DNA of 27,879 bases from a virus: positions 1 to 27,879 of IMG/VR virus record IMGVR_UViG_3300037521_000054; one strand, given 5' to 3'. Within the stretch, counting starts at the first letter, position 1. Each line of letters starts with the position of its first letter. Of the stretch, positions 6,811-15,195 are shown in pieces. The position numbers and the translations under genes were made by a program. The notes beneath the pieces are model-generated. The model saw nothing but the letters and a program-made list of their open reading frames with translations, did not search any database and was not told the DNA's origin.

Positions 6811-9558
6811 ATGGCCGATCTTAAAATTTCAGCAGCAACTCTTAACCCCTCCCCAGCGGGGACTGATAACTTTGCGACAGATAAGGCTGGTGCTGATTTT
6901 AGAACTACACTAGACCAAATCAAGGCTTACGCTGCTGCTGGCGGGGGTGATGTATTCAAAGTAGGCACTCCGCTTGTTGATCAAATCGGAGTGTGGACTG
7001 GTGATGGAACTATTAAAGGTTTCGCAGGGTTTGAATTTGATGGGTCGCAGTTTTCCCTGCCTAACTATTCATTCCCCGTAGCTGATGGCGCAGCCGATCA
7101 GGTCTTGGCTACTGACGGGGCTGGTACTCTAACATATAGGGACCAGAACAGGTCGGGCGGGATGCTCAGCGCTCCCTATAAATTTAGTGATTCTATTGTC
7201 GCTGCTGATCCTGGCCCTGGACTTGTTCGGTACAATAGTGCCACTCCCGCCAGCGTTACCGAAATCTATATTGATGATTTTGATGAAAATGGTATAGATA
7301 TTTCTAACCTCCTTAGCCTTATTACTACGGATGACAGAATATACCTACAGACTGATAAAGATTCATCTGAATTTTTGGTACTCAATGTAACTGCGCCTGT
7401 CACGGATAATACGGGGTGGTTCACCATTACAGGTACGGTTGAAGCTAGTGGTAATCTTCCTGCTGATGGAGAAGACCTATTTATTATTCTGCAGATTGGT
7501 GGGGCTTCTTCGGGTCACCCGGTAAGCTCTGTATTCACGCGTACAGGGGCCGTCGTAGCACTACAGGCAGACTACGATGCTTTCTTTCTTACCCCAGCTG
7601 AAGGTGATCTCGCCTATGGCAGCATTGGTGATGTATCAGCTAACACCTCTAAGGTTACAAACGCGGCCCATACGGGACAAATGACGGGAGCTACGGCTCT
7701 TAGCGCCGCCGTCAGTATTATCACTGCTCAGCCAGCAGCAGGAGTCCTCGTAGGTGGTGATACCTTCCTGGTAAATGACGGAGGTGTACTATCTGAGATC
7801 ACGGCTACCCAGATGGCTACATTCTTCGGTGGTGGTGGTGGTCAGGTGGACTCGGTTGTTAGTGGTACGAATATCACAGTTGATGCCACTGATCCAATCA
7901 ATCCTATTGTTAATCTAGATGCTGCCATCACTGGTGTGAGTGTCAATGGTGTATCTCTTAGCGATGCAGGGGCAGCAACGAGTTACTTAGACGAGACAGG
8001 CTCTTATTCTGTCCCCGTAGGAACTGTACCCCCGGTAGACTCTGTATTTACGCGCACAGGGGCCGTCGTAGCCCTTGTAGGTGATTATTCTACTTTCTAT
8101 GGGGCTATCGCCGATGTAAGTGCGAATACTGCGAAGGTCACTAATGCTACTCATACAGGGCAGGTCACGGGGGCTACGACTCTGGCGCTTGATGTGACGG
8201 CAGTCACAGCTCAACCTGCCAGCGGCGCATTGATCGGTGCAGATACCTTTATCGTCAACGACGGGGGCGTACTGTCTGAGGCCACAATGGACCAGCTTGC
8301 TACGTTCATTGGTGCTGGGGCTGATCCTCTATTGCTCAGTGATGGATTAGCTACAGCTCCGTCGTATAGTTTCGCTGGCGCAACTGACATGGGGGTGTTC
8401 CGAATAGGAGCAGCCCTAGGATTTGCGACTGCTGGACTAACGCGATGGGCAATCAATGCCACTGAGCTTGCTGCTCAAGTCGTTGGTGGTCCTCTATTCA
8501 GAGGCGCGGTCGCTGCGTCTGCGACTGTACCGACTATCATGCCGAACGGCACTGATATCAATACTGGTCTTGGTTGGAATGCCGCTGATCAACTTTCACT
8601 GGTCGCAGGTGGTGTTGAAATTGCAAGGGCGATTGAAGCTGGTACATCAGCAACAGATCAATTCTTCCTCCCCCGTGATGGAGCAGCAGCTACTCCAGCT
8701 TTAGCCATCGGTGCTCTTGGTATAGGATTTTGGACAGGTGGTGTCGCCCAGCTAAATGCGAGTATTGGCGGCGTCCGTAAAATGTTCCTTAACAGTTCAG
8801 CATTTACTGTTGATGGGAGTATTGGGGTAGAAGCAGCAACAGGGCCAAGAATGCTTCTTGAGGTTCCTTCTGCTACGAACCCAGTCATAAATGTAAGGCA
8901 GAATGATGCTGATACGGGTCTTGGTTCTAATGCTGTTGGTTCAATATCTCAAATTAGCGATGGGGAGGAATCCACCCGTACTGTAGCGGCTTCGGCTGGT
9001 GGGCTTCAAGCTAATAACCAGAGTACGGGTGCTGGCTTAGAACGAGTACTGACTACAGCGGACCTCGGCGGTGGCGGAGCAGTAGCGAATGATGCAGTAC
9101 AGGCAAGACGCACCACATCTTTTACAATAATCGCATCCTTTGGTGATGTAACGCTTGACGCAACAGATGTTGAAACGGATGCAGCCGTAATTGAGCATGA
9201 TGCAGTTACGGATAGAATTGTTGTCAAAGAGACTGGCACATACAAGGTTGAATACGAATTAGATATTGATAACGCTCTCGTATCTGGTTCCGATTTAATA
9301 CTTGTGGAAGGGAGAGTGCGATTAAATGATGCAGGAACCGGCATAAATGGTTCATTAGCAAGTACAAGCGCATTTCGAGATACTTCGGTCGGCACTGGTA
9401 ATGAGAACCGATTTTTCTCCCATTTAAGCAATGGATTTATTGCTGATCTGACTGCCAGTGATTTTGTCACATTACAATTAAATCAAATACCGGATACTGG
9501 TGGACTCGAAGTCTTTACTGCGGAAAATGTTTCGCTTCAAGTAACAAGGTTGCTCTAA
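6811..9558 (+). CDS. Large tail fibre protein with duplicated module and jelly-roll-like tip
   Basis: Probable receptor-binding fibre, 915 residues from the ATG at 6811 (AGAGG upstream; a TTG at 6790 was rejected). The N-terminus (MADLKISAATLNP then a 'GTDNFATDKAG' segment) is a recurrent phage fibre start. Two copies of a roughly 90-100-residue module begin at residues 240 and 411, each opening with SVFTRTGAVVAL and containing DVSANT.KVTNA.HTGQ.TGAT and GGVLSE. This 'VFxRTGAVVA' unit is widespread in phage fibres. From about residue 760, alternating hydrophobic strands (TGTYKVEYELDIDNA, SDFVTLQLNQI, VSLQVTRLL) resemble a C1q/TNF-like jelly roll, a likely receptor-binding head. No intramolecular chaperone is fused here. 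The stop overlaps the lipoprotein start as TAATG. Confidence 0.88.
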   Translation: MADLKISAATLNPSPAGTDNFATDKAGADFRTTLDQIKAYAAAGGGDVFKVGTPLVDQIGVWTGDGTIKGFAGFEFDGSQFSLPNYSFPVADGAADQVLATDGAGTLTYRDQNRSGGMLSAPYKFSDSIVAADPGPGLVRYNSATPASVTEIYIDDFDENGIDISNLLSLITTDDRIYLQTDKDSSEFLVLNVTAPVTDNTGWFTITGTVEASGNLPADGEDLFIILQIGGASSGHPVSSVFTRTGAVVALQADYDAFFLTPAEGDLAYGSIGDVSANTSKVTNAAHTGQMTGATALSAAVSIITAQPAAGVLVGGDTFLVNDGGVLSEITATQMATFFGGGGGQVDSVVSGTNITVDATDPINPIVNLDAAITGVSVNGVSLSDAGAATSYLDETGSYSVPVGTVPPVDSVFTRTGAVVALVGDYSTFYGAIADVSANTAKVTNATHTGQVTGATTLALDVTAVTAQPASGALIGADTFIVNDGGVLSEATMDQLATFIGAGADPLLLSDGLATAPSYSFAGATDMGVFRIGAALGFATAGLTRWAINATELAAQVVGGPLFRGAVAASATVPTIMPNGTDINTGLGWNAADQLSLVAGGVEIARAIEAGTSATDQFFLPRDGAAATPALAIGALGIGFWTGGVAQLNASIGGVRKMFLNSSAFTVDGSIGVEAATGPRMLLEVPSATNPVINVRQNDADTGLGSNAVGSISQISDGEESTRTVAASAGGLQANNQSTGAGLERVLTTADLGGGGAVANDAVQARRTTSFTIIASFGDVTLDATDVETDAAVIEHDAVTDRIVVKETGTYKVEYELDIDNALVSGSDLILVEGRVRLNDAGTGINGSLASTSAFRDTSVGTGNENRFFSHLSNGFIADLTASDFVTLQLNQIPDTGGLEVFTAENVSLQVTRLL
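7528..8313 (+). repeat. Tandemly duplicated fibre module (units about 7528-7830 and 8041-8313)
   Basis: Two in-frame copies of one coding module within the fibre gene. The opening bases are nearly identical (CTCTGTATT-ACGCG-ACAGGGGCCGTCGTAGC), and similarity continues through the threonine-rich middle to the GGTGTACT/GGCGTACTGTCTGAG end. The linker between them carries a separate Gly/Val/Thr-rich stretch. It reflects internal duplication and is a possible site for recombination that changes fibre length. Confidence 0.8.
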
Positions 9559-9860
9559 TGAAGACCTGTATACTTCTAGCTATTGTTTTTATCTTATCTG
9601 CGTGTACGGCGTATAATGATCATTGGAGTATGGTGTACGAAGCTATACAGACCCCAGAAGTGCCTGGAGGACAGAAGAGATTTGTTCTGTTTAATGAAGA
9701 TGGACTGAGCAAGATGCAATGTAAGCATCTGTTTGATGAACATCTACGTAGGCTCAATAACAATGCTGCCGTCATTTCTTATGAAATTGGATGCAGTCAT
9801 TTGATGACGAAGGGGCATGGTACAGAATTCCAAGCCCAGATACATTGGTTGATCCCATAA
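9558..9860 (+). CDS. Small predicted lipoprotein
   Basis: A 100-residue protein with a clear bacterial lipoprotein signal: basic start (MK), hydrophobic stretch ILLAIVFILS and lipobox LSAC, so Cys16 would be lipidated after cleavage. The mature part has two further cysteines (about residues 55 and 79) that could form a disulfide. I recognise no domain. It begins inside the stop of the fibre gene (TAATG) with only a weak AAGG upstream, so it is probably translated by coupling. Known phage lipoproteins act in superinfection exclusion (for example T5 Llp, which blocks its receptor) or as outer-membrane spanins. The position beside the receptor-binding fibre makes the first idea attractive, but that is inference. 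Confidence 0.75.
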   Translation: MKTCILLAIVFILSACTAYNDHWSMVYEAIQTPEVPGGQKRFVLFNEDGLSKMQCKHLFDEHLRRLNNNAAVISYEIGCSHLMTKGHGTEFQAQIHWLIP

Positions 9861-9873
9861 TAAGGAGAAGGAA

Positions 9874-10485
9874 ATGTTACAAGAAGCCGAGTATGATATT
9901 ACCGAAGCAGCGATGCTAGGTAGTGAACATAACGCCCGATTTGCGGGGGATTCTAAACTCTTTGTCGTGTTCTTCAATCATCCTCGTAGGGATGAGGAAG
10001 CTACGTTGGCAGAGGGGAGGCCCATGTTCAAGGATGAGGCCTATGTTCGCATTATGGTTCCTGGGGATAAGGACAGCATTGTTATCCGTCCTGCCCGGGA
10101 TATGGACAAAGGGCGATTCGCTAAACAGTTCGCCGCTTTTGAAGCGGGCGAAGGCGAATTACATGAGGGTACTCCCCTCAAGGCGTGGCCTATGGTCACA
10201 CGCGCACAGGTGGAGGAGCTCAAGTTTTTCGGTGTGTACACTGTTGAACAACTGGCAGATCTTGCCGATGTGCATGTTCAGAAATTCATGGGTGTGGGTG
10301 CGCTGAAAACAAAGGCGAAGGCGTACATTCAGGCGGCTAAGGAAGCTGCTCCCCTTGAACAGCTCAATGCAGCCATTGATATAAAGGATGCAGAGCTGGC
10401 AGCTCAGCAGCAGGCTATTGACGAACTCAAAGAGATGGTCTCTGAGCTTCAGAAGCCCAAGAAGGCTAAAGCAAAGGATAAGTAA
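9874..10485 (+). CDS. Helical virion-associated protein of unknown function
   Basis: 203 residues, strong AAGGAG ribosome binding site. Three parts are visible: an N-terminal beta-like domain with DEAYVRIMVPGDKDSIVIRP; a central helical segment with the phrase TPLKAWPMVTRAQVEELKFF followed by GVYTVEQLADLADVHVQKFM, resembling a small helix-hairpin-helix/SAM-like fold; and a C-terminal coiled coil (about residues 150-195) ending in a Lys-rich tail. Similar proteins with the 'TPL..WP.l...qv.el..l.v.tVEqLA.l.d' phrase occur next to tail-neck genes in other podoviruses and are usually annotated hypothetical. A head-tail junction or scaffold-like role is possible. The gene abuts the next one without a gap. 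Confidence 0.75.
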   Translation: MLQEAEYDITEAAMLGSEHNARFAGDSKLFVVFFNHPRRDEEATLAEGRPMFKDEAYVRIMVPGDKDSIVIRPARDMDKGRFAKQFAAFEAGEGELHEGTPLKAWPMVTRAQVEELKFFGVYTVEQLADLADVHVQKFMGVGALKTKAKAYIQAAKEAAPLEQLNAAIDIKDAELAAQQQAIDELKEMVSELQKPKKAKAKDK

Positions 10486-11232
10486 ATGGCTGTCAGCAGA
10501 TATATACCAGCAGCGGATATAATTAATCGGGCAGCAGTTGAGTGCGGCCTTGAGCCTTCTGCTGATGTATTTGCTGACAGCAATCCTTCTTTCATCCAGC
10601 TTCGGAATTTAATCACAACCTGTGGCCAGGATCTTGTAGAGTCGTATCCGTGGGAAATACTCCGTAGGGAACACCAAATTTTGACGGCGGTCCCCCCGGA
10701 TACGGGGGTCTACGATCTCCCAGATGACTTTGGCTATATGATCCCACAGACCGGGTGGGAACGTGCAGAAAATGTCCCTCTGGGGGGACCACTGTCACCT
10801 CAGCAATGGGCTTATCTAATAGGCCGTGATCTGGTTAGCTTTACGATTTACGCCAGCTTTCGCATCATGGAGAATAAGTTCCAAATATTCCCACAGCCTC
10901 CCCCGAATGGACTGGATATTAACTTTGAGTATATTTCCCGTGAATGGGTTGCGAGTGCGGCTGGAGCAGGAGACCCTGACGGGGATACCGTTACGAGAAA
11001 TGATGATACTGTACTGTTCAAGCCAGTGATGATTGTCCAATACCTGAGGTTTAAGTTCTTAGATGCTAAGGGCTTCAGTTCAGCTTCTGCTGGCGCAGCA
11101 TTTGCGAAGGCTTGGGAGGCAGCGACGGAAGGTAATAAGAGTGCGCCTATCATAAATGCTGGTCGTCGTGCTGCGGGTATCCACTACCTTGACTTTAGAA
11201 ATATCCCGAATACCAACTACGGCGGACCTTAA
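10486..11232 (+). CDS. Head-tail adaptor, tail tubular protein A / P22 gp4-like
   Basis: 248 residues, the probable adaptor ring that attaches under the portal and seals the packaged head. The helical N-terminus (AADIINRAAVECGLEP), the segment VESYPWEILRREHQILT followed by YDLPDDFGYMIPQTGWER, and the C-terminal helices match the T7 gp11/P22 gp4-type tail tubular A family in order and spacing, particularly the 'ypW......r......g...Y.LP.DF......' phrase. The following gene is a P22 gp10-like nozzle, the expected partner. Start ATG directly follows the previous stop; the stop overlaps the next ATG by one base. The family assignment is from recalled motifs and synteny. Confidence 0.8.
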   Translation: MAVSRYIPAADIINRAAVECGLEPSADVFADSNPSFIQLRNLITTCGQDLVESYPWEILRREHQILTAVPPDTGVYDLPDDFGYMIPQTGWERAENVPLGGPLSPQQWAYLIGRDLVSFTIYASFRIMENKFQIFPQPPPNGLDINFEYISREWVASAAGAGDPDGDTVTRNDDTVLFKPVMIVQYLRFKFLDAKGFSSASAGAAFAKAWEAATEGNKSAPIINAGRRAAGIHYLDFRNIPNTNYGGP

Positions 11233-12824
11233 TGTTCGGCATTGCCCCACAGGAGCAAATCACTAAACCGGCTACGTTCCCCGCGCCGACCGCTGGGATC
11301 AACTCTATATCGAACCTTTATGGTATGGAGCCTCGGGATGCTATTGTCACCATTAACATTGATGCTACGACTTATGGTCTCAAGGTACGCCCCGGATACC
11401 AGGAATACGCTAATGGATTCCTCGGTGGTGGCATCCAAACTATCGTACCCTATACGGGGAGTGAAGATGATAGGAGTGCTGACAGGCTATTCGCAGGTAA
11501 CAGTGATGGCTTGTATGCTATAAGTGCTAGTACGACTACGCCTACGAAGGTAGTGAATTGGGGGATAAAGTCTAGCCCCGCAGGTCGGTGTAGTTTCAGC
11601 CAATTTACTAATGACGGTGGCGCTCACTTCATGCTGGTGGCAGATGAAGAAAATGGTCTCCAGCTATACACTGAATCAACTGATTTATGGTCAGTGCCTG
11701 CTATAGTAGGCCCGGCTGGAGGTGCAGCAGACATTGCTTTTGTCATGTCTTGGAAAAACAGGATGTGGTATATTGAAAAGAACAGTACGAGCGCATGGTA
11801 CAGTGACGTTGGAGTCTTCGGAGGAACTCTCACCGAGTTTAACTTTGGCTCTAGATTTCGTTATGGTGGCATTCTTGCAGTCCTTGCCGACTGGACACTT
11901 GACAGTGGTGAAGGCCCAGACGATTACATCGTTGCGGTCTCGTCTGCGGGAGATGTTGTTGTCTACGCAGGAACAGATCCTAGCAGTTCAGCAACTTTCG
12001 GAATTATCGGACTCTGGTTTGTCGGAGCTATTCCCTTTGGACGAAGAGTAGTATCCCTGTATGGCGGGGATATGCTCTTACTATCTACCTATGGTCTTAT
12101 AAGCATGGGCGCTCTATTACAGGGTAAGGATCCCTTTAGTTTAGAAGTCAGCCTGACATGGAAGATACAATCGTTTATCAATCAAGCGATGGCTCGTAGT
12201 AAGAATGATTTTGGGTGGGAAATAAGGATTCATCCAAGCATATCGCGGCTGGTGATCTCCTCCCCCAAGGAAAATAACATACCTCATACACAGTATGTGT
12301 ATGACCTTAATTTGAAGGCATGGTCTCTTTGGCATGATGTACCTATCCTCACATCAGAACAGTACCAATCAGAGTTCTACTTTGGTGCGGGTACGATTAA
12401 TGTGTGGAAGCTTCAAGGTACAATTGACAATGTAGAATTATCTAATCCTAACCCTATACAGATTGATTGGCAGTTACTCACTAGTTACCAAGATGTAGAT
12501 ACACCTGAGCAATTCAAACGTATGCAATTTATCAGGCCTATCTTCTTAGCACAGTCATTCCCATCATATACTGTGAAGGCACTTTATGATTATGATTTAT
12601 CAGAATTGCCTGTACCTCCTAATGCTAGTGCTTTCGGTGTCGGTATTTGGGATACAGGTCTGTGGGATATAGATATCTGGGGTGGCGGGTCAGCAGCTTT
12701 TCAACCAGCGCGTGGAGCTTGGGGCATAGGTAGGACAATGGCTATCGCTCTACGTGGTAAGTCACAAGTTGAAACTACATTGATTGCTATTGGCATCATG
12801 TGGGACGAAGGTGGCTTGCTATGA
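11232..12824 (+). CDS. Tail nozzle protein, P22 gp10-like
   Basis: 530 residues, probable hexameric tail hub/nozzle that stabilises packaged DNA and connects the adaptor to the distal tail. The N-terminus (PAPTAGINSISNLYGMEPRD, then LKVRPGYQEYANG) is the family's characteristic opening. Repeated short blades (DRLFAGNSDGLYAI, AHFMLVADEENGLQLYTE, GDVVVYAG, DMLLLSTYGLISM) suit the beta-propeller body of gp10/tail tubular B proteins. The C-terminal part contains repeated W/G strands (VGIWDTGLWDIDIWGG), a possible tip element. Its place after the adaptor and before the ejection-type genes is the P22-like order. The stop overlaps the acetyltransferase start (ATGA). Confidence 0.85.
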   Translation: MFGIAPQEQITKPATFPAPTAGINSISNLYGMEPRDAIVTINIDATTYGLKVRPGYQEYANGFLGGGIQTIVPYTGSEDDRSADRLFAGNSDGLYAISASTTTPTKVVNWGIKSSPAGRCSFSQFTNDGGAHFMLVADEENGLQLYTESTDLWSVPAIVGPAGGAADIAFVMSWKNRMWYIEKNSTSAWYSDVGVFGGTLTEFNFGSRFRYGGILAVLADWTLDSGEGPDDYIVAVSSAGDVVVYAGTDPSSSATFGIIGLWFVGAIPFGRRVVSLYGGDMLLLSTYGLISMGALLQGKDPFSLEVSLTWKIQSFINQAMARSKNDFGWEIRIHPSISRLVISSPKENNIPHTQYVYDLNLKAWSLWHDVPILTSEQYQSEFYFGAGTINVWKLQGTIDNVELSNPNPIQIDWQLLTSYQDVDTPEQFKRMQFIRPIFLAQSFPSYTVKALYDYDLSELPVPPNASAFGVGIWDTGLWDIDIWGGGSAAFQPARGAWGIGRTMAIALRGKSQVETTLIAIGIMWDEGGLL

Positions 12825-13264
12825 TTGACTACCTCCCCATGTCCCGTAACGAAGAATGGGACTGGATACATGCTAGGGCTGAGTGTGTTCGGTGTGCTGA
12901 CACGAAAGGTATTGTCGCATACAAGAATGGAAAGATTGTAGGCATGGTGGTCTTTGATACATGGGCTCACAATAGCGTACATATCCACATCGCTTTTGAA
13001 GATTTGTTTATATTCAAGCATGGCTGGGCAGAGGTTGTCTTTGGGTACGCCTTCAACACTTGTGACAAGGGCGTAATCATAGGCGTTACTCCAGCATGTA
13101 ACAAGAAAGCCTTACGATTTAACAAGCACATCGGCTTTGAGGAGATATTCAGAGTTAAGGATGGGTTTGAAGTAGGTATTGACTTTGTGATTACAGAGTA
13201 TCGCAAAGAGAACTGCAAATATATAAGGAAGGAAGATGGGCAAATCTACGCCAGAAGCGCCTGA
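12821..13264 (+). CDS. GNAT-family N-acetyltransferase-like protein
   Basis: 147 residues with the GNAT fold pattern. Strand-turn-strand KGIVAYKNGKIVGMVVFDTW (about 29-48) matches the central beta strands, and CNKKALRFNKHIGF (93-106) is the C-terminal helix-turn, where GNAT enzymes end the acetyl-CoA site with 'N..a...Y.k.GF'. The classic Q/RxxGxG/A pyrophosphate loop is not obvious; GWAEVVFGYAFN (68-79) takes its place, so activity or cofactor affinity may differ. Start ATG at 12821 overlaps the previous stop and has GGTGG upstream; the longer GTG at 12800 is not needed. Related GNAT genes in the tail-protein block are familiar in podoviruses. The acceptor substrate is unknown. Confidence 0.78.
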   Translation: MIDYLPMSRNEEWDWIHARAECVRCADTKGIVAYKNGKIVGMVVFDTWAHNSVHIHIAFEDLFIFKHGWAEVVFGYAFNTCDKGVIIGVTPACNKKALRFNKHIGFEEIFRVKDGFEVGIDFVITEYRKENCKYIRKEDGQIYARSA

Positions 13265-14273
13265 TTACGAGGCGGCTGCTGAATCGACTGCGGCTGGCAA
13301 CCTTGAAATGATGGAGCTTCAGACTCGGGCTAACCGTCCCACTCAGATTACTCCGTGGGGTACTGTTGAGTGGACGGAAGGCGACACAGGAGATTGGACC
13401 CAAAATATTACTCTTTCCCCTGGACAGCAAGAAGCACTTGACGCACAACTCGGTATGCAAACTGGCAGGAGTAATCTTGCTGCTGGTATGATGGGTAGGG
13501 TTACTGATGAATTTGGCGAGACCATGGATTGGACTGGGTTTAGCGAAGGTGGTGGCCGGGTTGAAGGTGGTGACTACTACGGTGATAAGGCAGGCGAAGC
13601 TATGTATGGCCGAGCCACTTCCCGTCTTGACCCACAGTGGGAACAACGTGCTGAGCAGCAAGAGTCTGCTCTACGAAATCAAGGCTTACGTCCAGGGGAC
13701 GAAGCTTACGACAATGCTATGCAGACGATGGAGCAACAGCGAACTGATGCTTATCAGCAGGCTGGTTTCGGTGCTGACATAGCGGCTGGTCAAGAAGGTG
13801 CTCGTATGCAGGGCATGGATATCGGAGCCGGAGGGTACAATACTCAACTCCGCCAGCAAGAAATTGCTGAAGCCATGCAGCAACGAGGATTTAGCCTCAA
13901 CGAGATCAATGCTATACTACATGGTCAACAGGTAGGAATGCCGAGTATGCCCGGATTTAATACTGCTGGAGTTACAGAGGGAGCTGATTATTCGGGGGCT
14001 GCTGCGAGCCAGTATAGTGCAGATATGGATCAGTTTAGTGCAGATCAGGCAGGTTGGCAGAGCGTTATGAATGCTGGCGCAGGCATGATGTCCTTTAGTG
14101 ATGTAAGGTTGAAGCGTAGCGTTGAGTATGTCGGACGCTGGGCTGATCGTAAGTTTTATAAGTGGACGTACATCTGGGGCGAAAAAGGCTTCGGTGTACT
14201 GGCACATGAGAATCCAGATATGGTCGTGGCTGCTCCGGCTGGCTACGCGATTGTTGATTACGGGAGATTATGA
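13236..14273 (+). CDS. Virion/ejection-type protein with C-terminal S74-like chaperone segment
   Basis: 345 residues, rich in Gly, Gln, Met and Ala. The middle (ESALRNQGLRPGDEAYDNAM then Q-rich helices) is an amphipathic helical region like those of internal virion/ejection proteins. The last 58 residues read SDVRLKRSVEYVG...FYKWTY...GFGVLAHENPDMVV, the signature of the peptidase S74 intramolecular chaperone found at the end of endosialidases and fibres. The family's Ser-Lys dyad is present as S288 and K293, so autocleavage just before S288 is possible. The segment is much shorter than the usual ~100-150-residue domain and ends after the 'GYaiVDYGRL' strand. GGAAGGA precedes the ATG; the gene overlaps the GNAT end by 29 bases and the next gene by four. 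Confidence 0.8.
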   Translation: MGKSTPEAPDYEAAAESTAAGNLEMMELQTRANRPTQITPWGTVEWTEGDTGDWTQNITLSPGQQEALDAQLGMQTGRSNLAAGMMGRVTDEFGETMDWTGFSEGGGRVEGGDYYGDKAGEAMYGRATSRLDPQWEQRAEQQESALRNQGLRPGDEAYDNAMQTMEQQRTDAYQQAGFGADIAAGQEGARMQGMDIGAGGYNTQLRQQEIAEAMQQRGFSLNEINAILHGQQVGMPSMPGFNTAGVTEGADYSGAAASQYSADMDQFSADQAGWQSVMNAGAGMMSFSDVRLKRSVEYVGRWADRKFYKWTYIWGEKGFGVLAHENPDMVVAAPAGYAIVDYGRL

Positions 14274-14644
14274 TGGGCAATTTCAGAGGTGGTCAAGGTG
14301 GCGGCGGCGGTATCGCTGACAAAATCAGGAGCATGCAGCAGCAACGGCAGATGCAGGGTAGAGGTACTCGTGGCCCTGTGGCTACCCCACAACGTCCTCC
14401 TCGTGCAGGTCCTGGAGCTCTTCAACAAATGTACGGACAAGCTCAGGCTCAAGCAGGTGGAGGGATGCCTGGAGGTCCTATGGCCCCTCCCCCACAAGGA
14501 CAGATCGCACCACGTATGGCTCAGCAGCAACAGTTAGCTCAACAAATGCGGAGGCCTCCTAATCCTGGAGGTGGTCGTGCAGCTATGATGGGTAATCCCC
14601 GTATGCAACGAGGTATGCGTGGGGGCGGAGGTAGGAGATACTAA
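14270..14644 (+). CDS. Gly/Gln/Arg/Met-rich low-complexity protein
   Basis: A 124-residue, strongly basic, low-complexity protein with GGQGGGGG, GGGMPGGP and RGMRGGGGRRY tracts and Q-rich stretches; no folded domain is apparent. ATGA overlaps the previous stop, and TAATG overlaps the next start, so it is embedded in the virion operon. Composition resembles RGG-type disordered nucleic-acid-binding tails, which could help a protein packed with DNA, but that is inference. A second ATG three bases on is an equally possible start. The tight gene packing and preserved frame argue against chance. Confidence 0.65.
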   Translation: MMGNFRGGQGGGGGIADKIRSMQQQRQMQGRGTRGPVATPQRPPRAGPGALQQMYGQAQAQAGGGMPGGPMAPPPQGQIAPRMAQQQQLAQQMRRPPNPGGGRAAMMGNPRMQRGMRGGGGRRY

Positions 14645-15195
14645 TGGCTGATTCACAGGCAGCAATGCAGAGGCTCCTCGCTTCAGGCTGGAAGCAAGGC
14701 GATTCAATTCCTGAGTGGTTCATAGCGGCAGATCCAAATGCTTCAGTCGGACCATCTTACGGCACTATGGATAACCCTATGCAGTTATCCACTATGGAAG
14801 TTCGGGGGCAAGCTCCAGCGCAGCATACTGTTCCACAGCCTGCACAAGCGGGAGCAGGAACAGGAGCATCCGCTCCTCCCGGGGTCTTTGCCAGCATGGA
14901 TGAAGAACAGGCTCAAATGTATGCGGGCATGGGCGAGTTAAAGAAGCAGAGGGAACGCGCTGAAGAATTGCGAACTACGGAAGATGCTGCGGGCCGATAC
15001 CTTAACCAAGGGCGAACTTTTGTTGCTGCCCATCCTCTTGAACACCTGTCTGTCGGCTTGCGGCGAATGAAAGGTAAGAAGGGAGTAAAGGAAATTGGAG
15101 GAAAGCAAACGAAAGGGCGTAAGGGGATTATTGATCTTCTGCGTAACAAGGAAGATTTGAGTAAAGAAGACTTGGAAGATATAGGATACGGATAA
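14644..15195 (+). CDS. Hypothetical virion-operon protein with basic C-terminal region
   Basis: 183 residues, function not recognised. Layout: an N-terminal helix and short motif (SGWKQGDSIPEWFIAADPNA), a Pro/Ala/Gly/Gln-rich linker to about residue 85, a charged coiled-coil-like helix (about 86-118, MDEEQAQMYAGMGELKKQRE), then a Lys/Arg/Gly-rich stretch (LRRMKGKKGVKEIGGKQTKG) and an acidic end. No membrane segment or enzyme motif. It starts within the previous stop and ends overlapping the next ATG (TAATG), so it belongs to the cluster of putative internal proteins. A structural or DNA-ejection role is positional inference. Confidence 0.7.
   Translation: MADSQAAMQRLLASGWKQGDSIPEWFIAADPNASVGPSYGTMDNPMQLSTMEVRGQAPAQHTVPQPAQAGAGTGASAPPGVFASMDEEQAQMYAGMGELKKQRERAEELRTTEDAAGRYLNQGRTFVAAHPLEHLSVGLRRMKGKKGVKEIGGKQTKGRKGIIDLLRNKEDLSKEDLEDIGYG

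Noticed and set aside
9006-9470. 154-codon minus-strand frame in the fibre gene
   Set aside because: Low-complexity Ser/Thr/Ala shadow of the fibre coding sequence.
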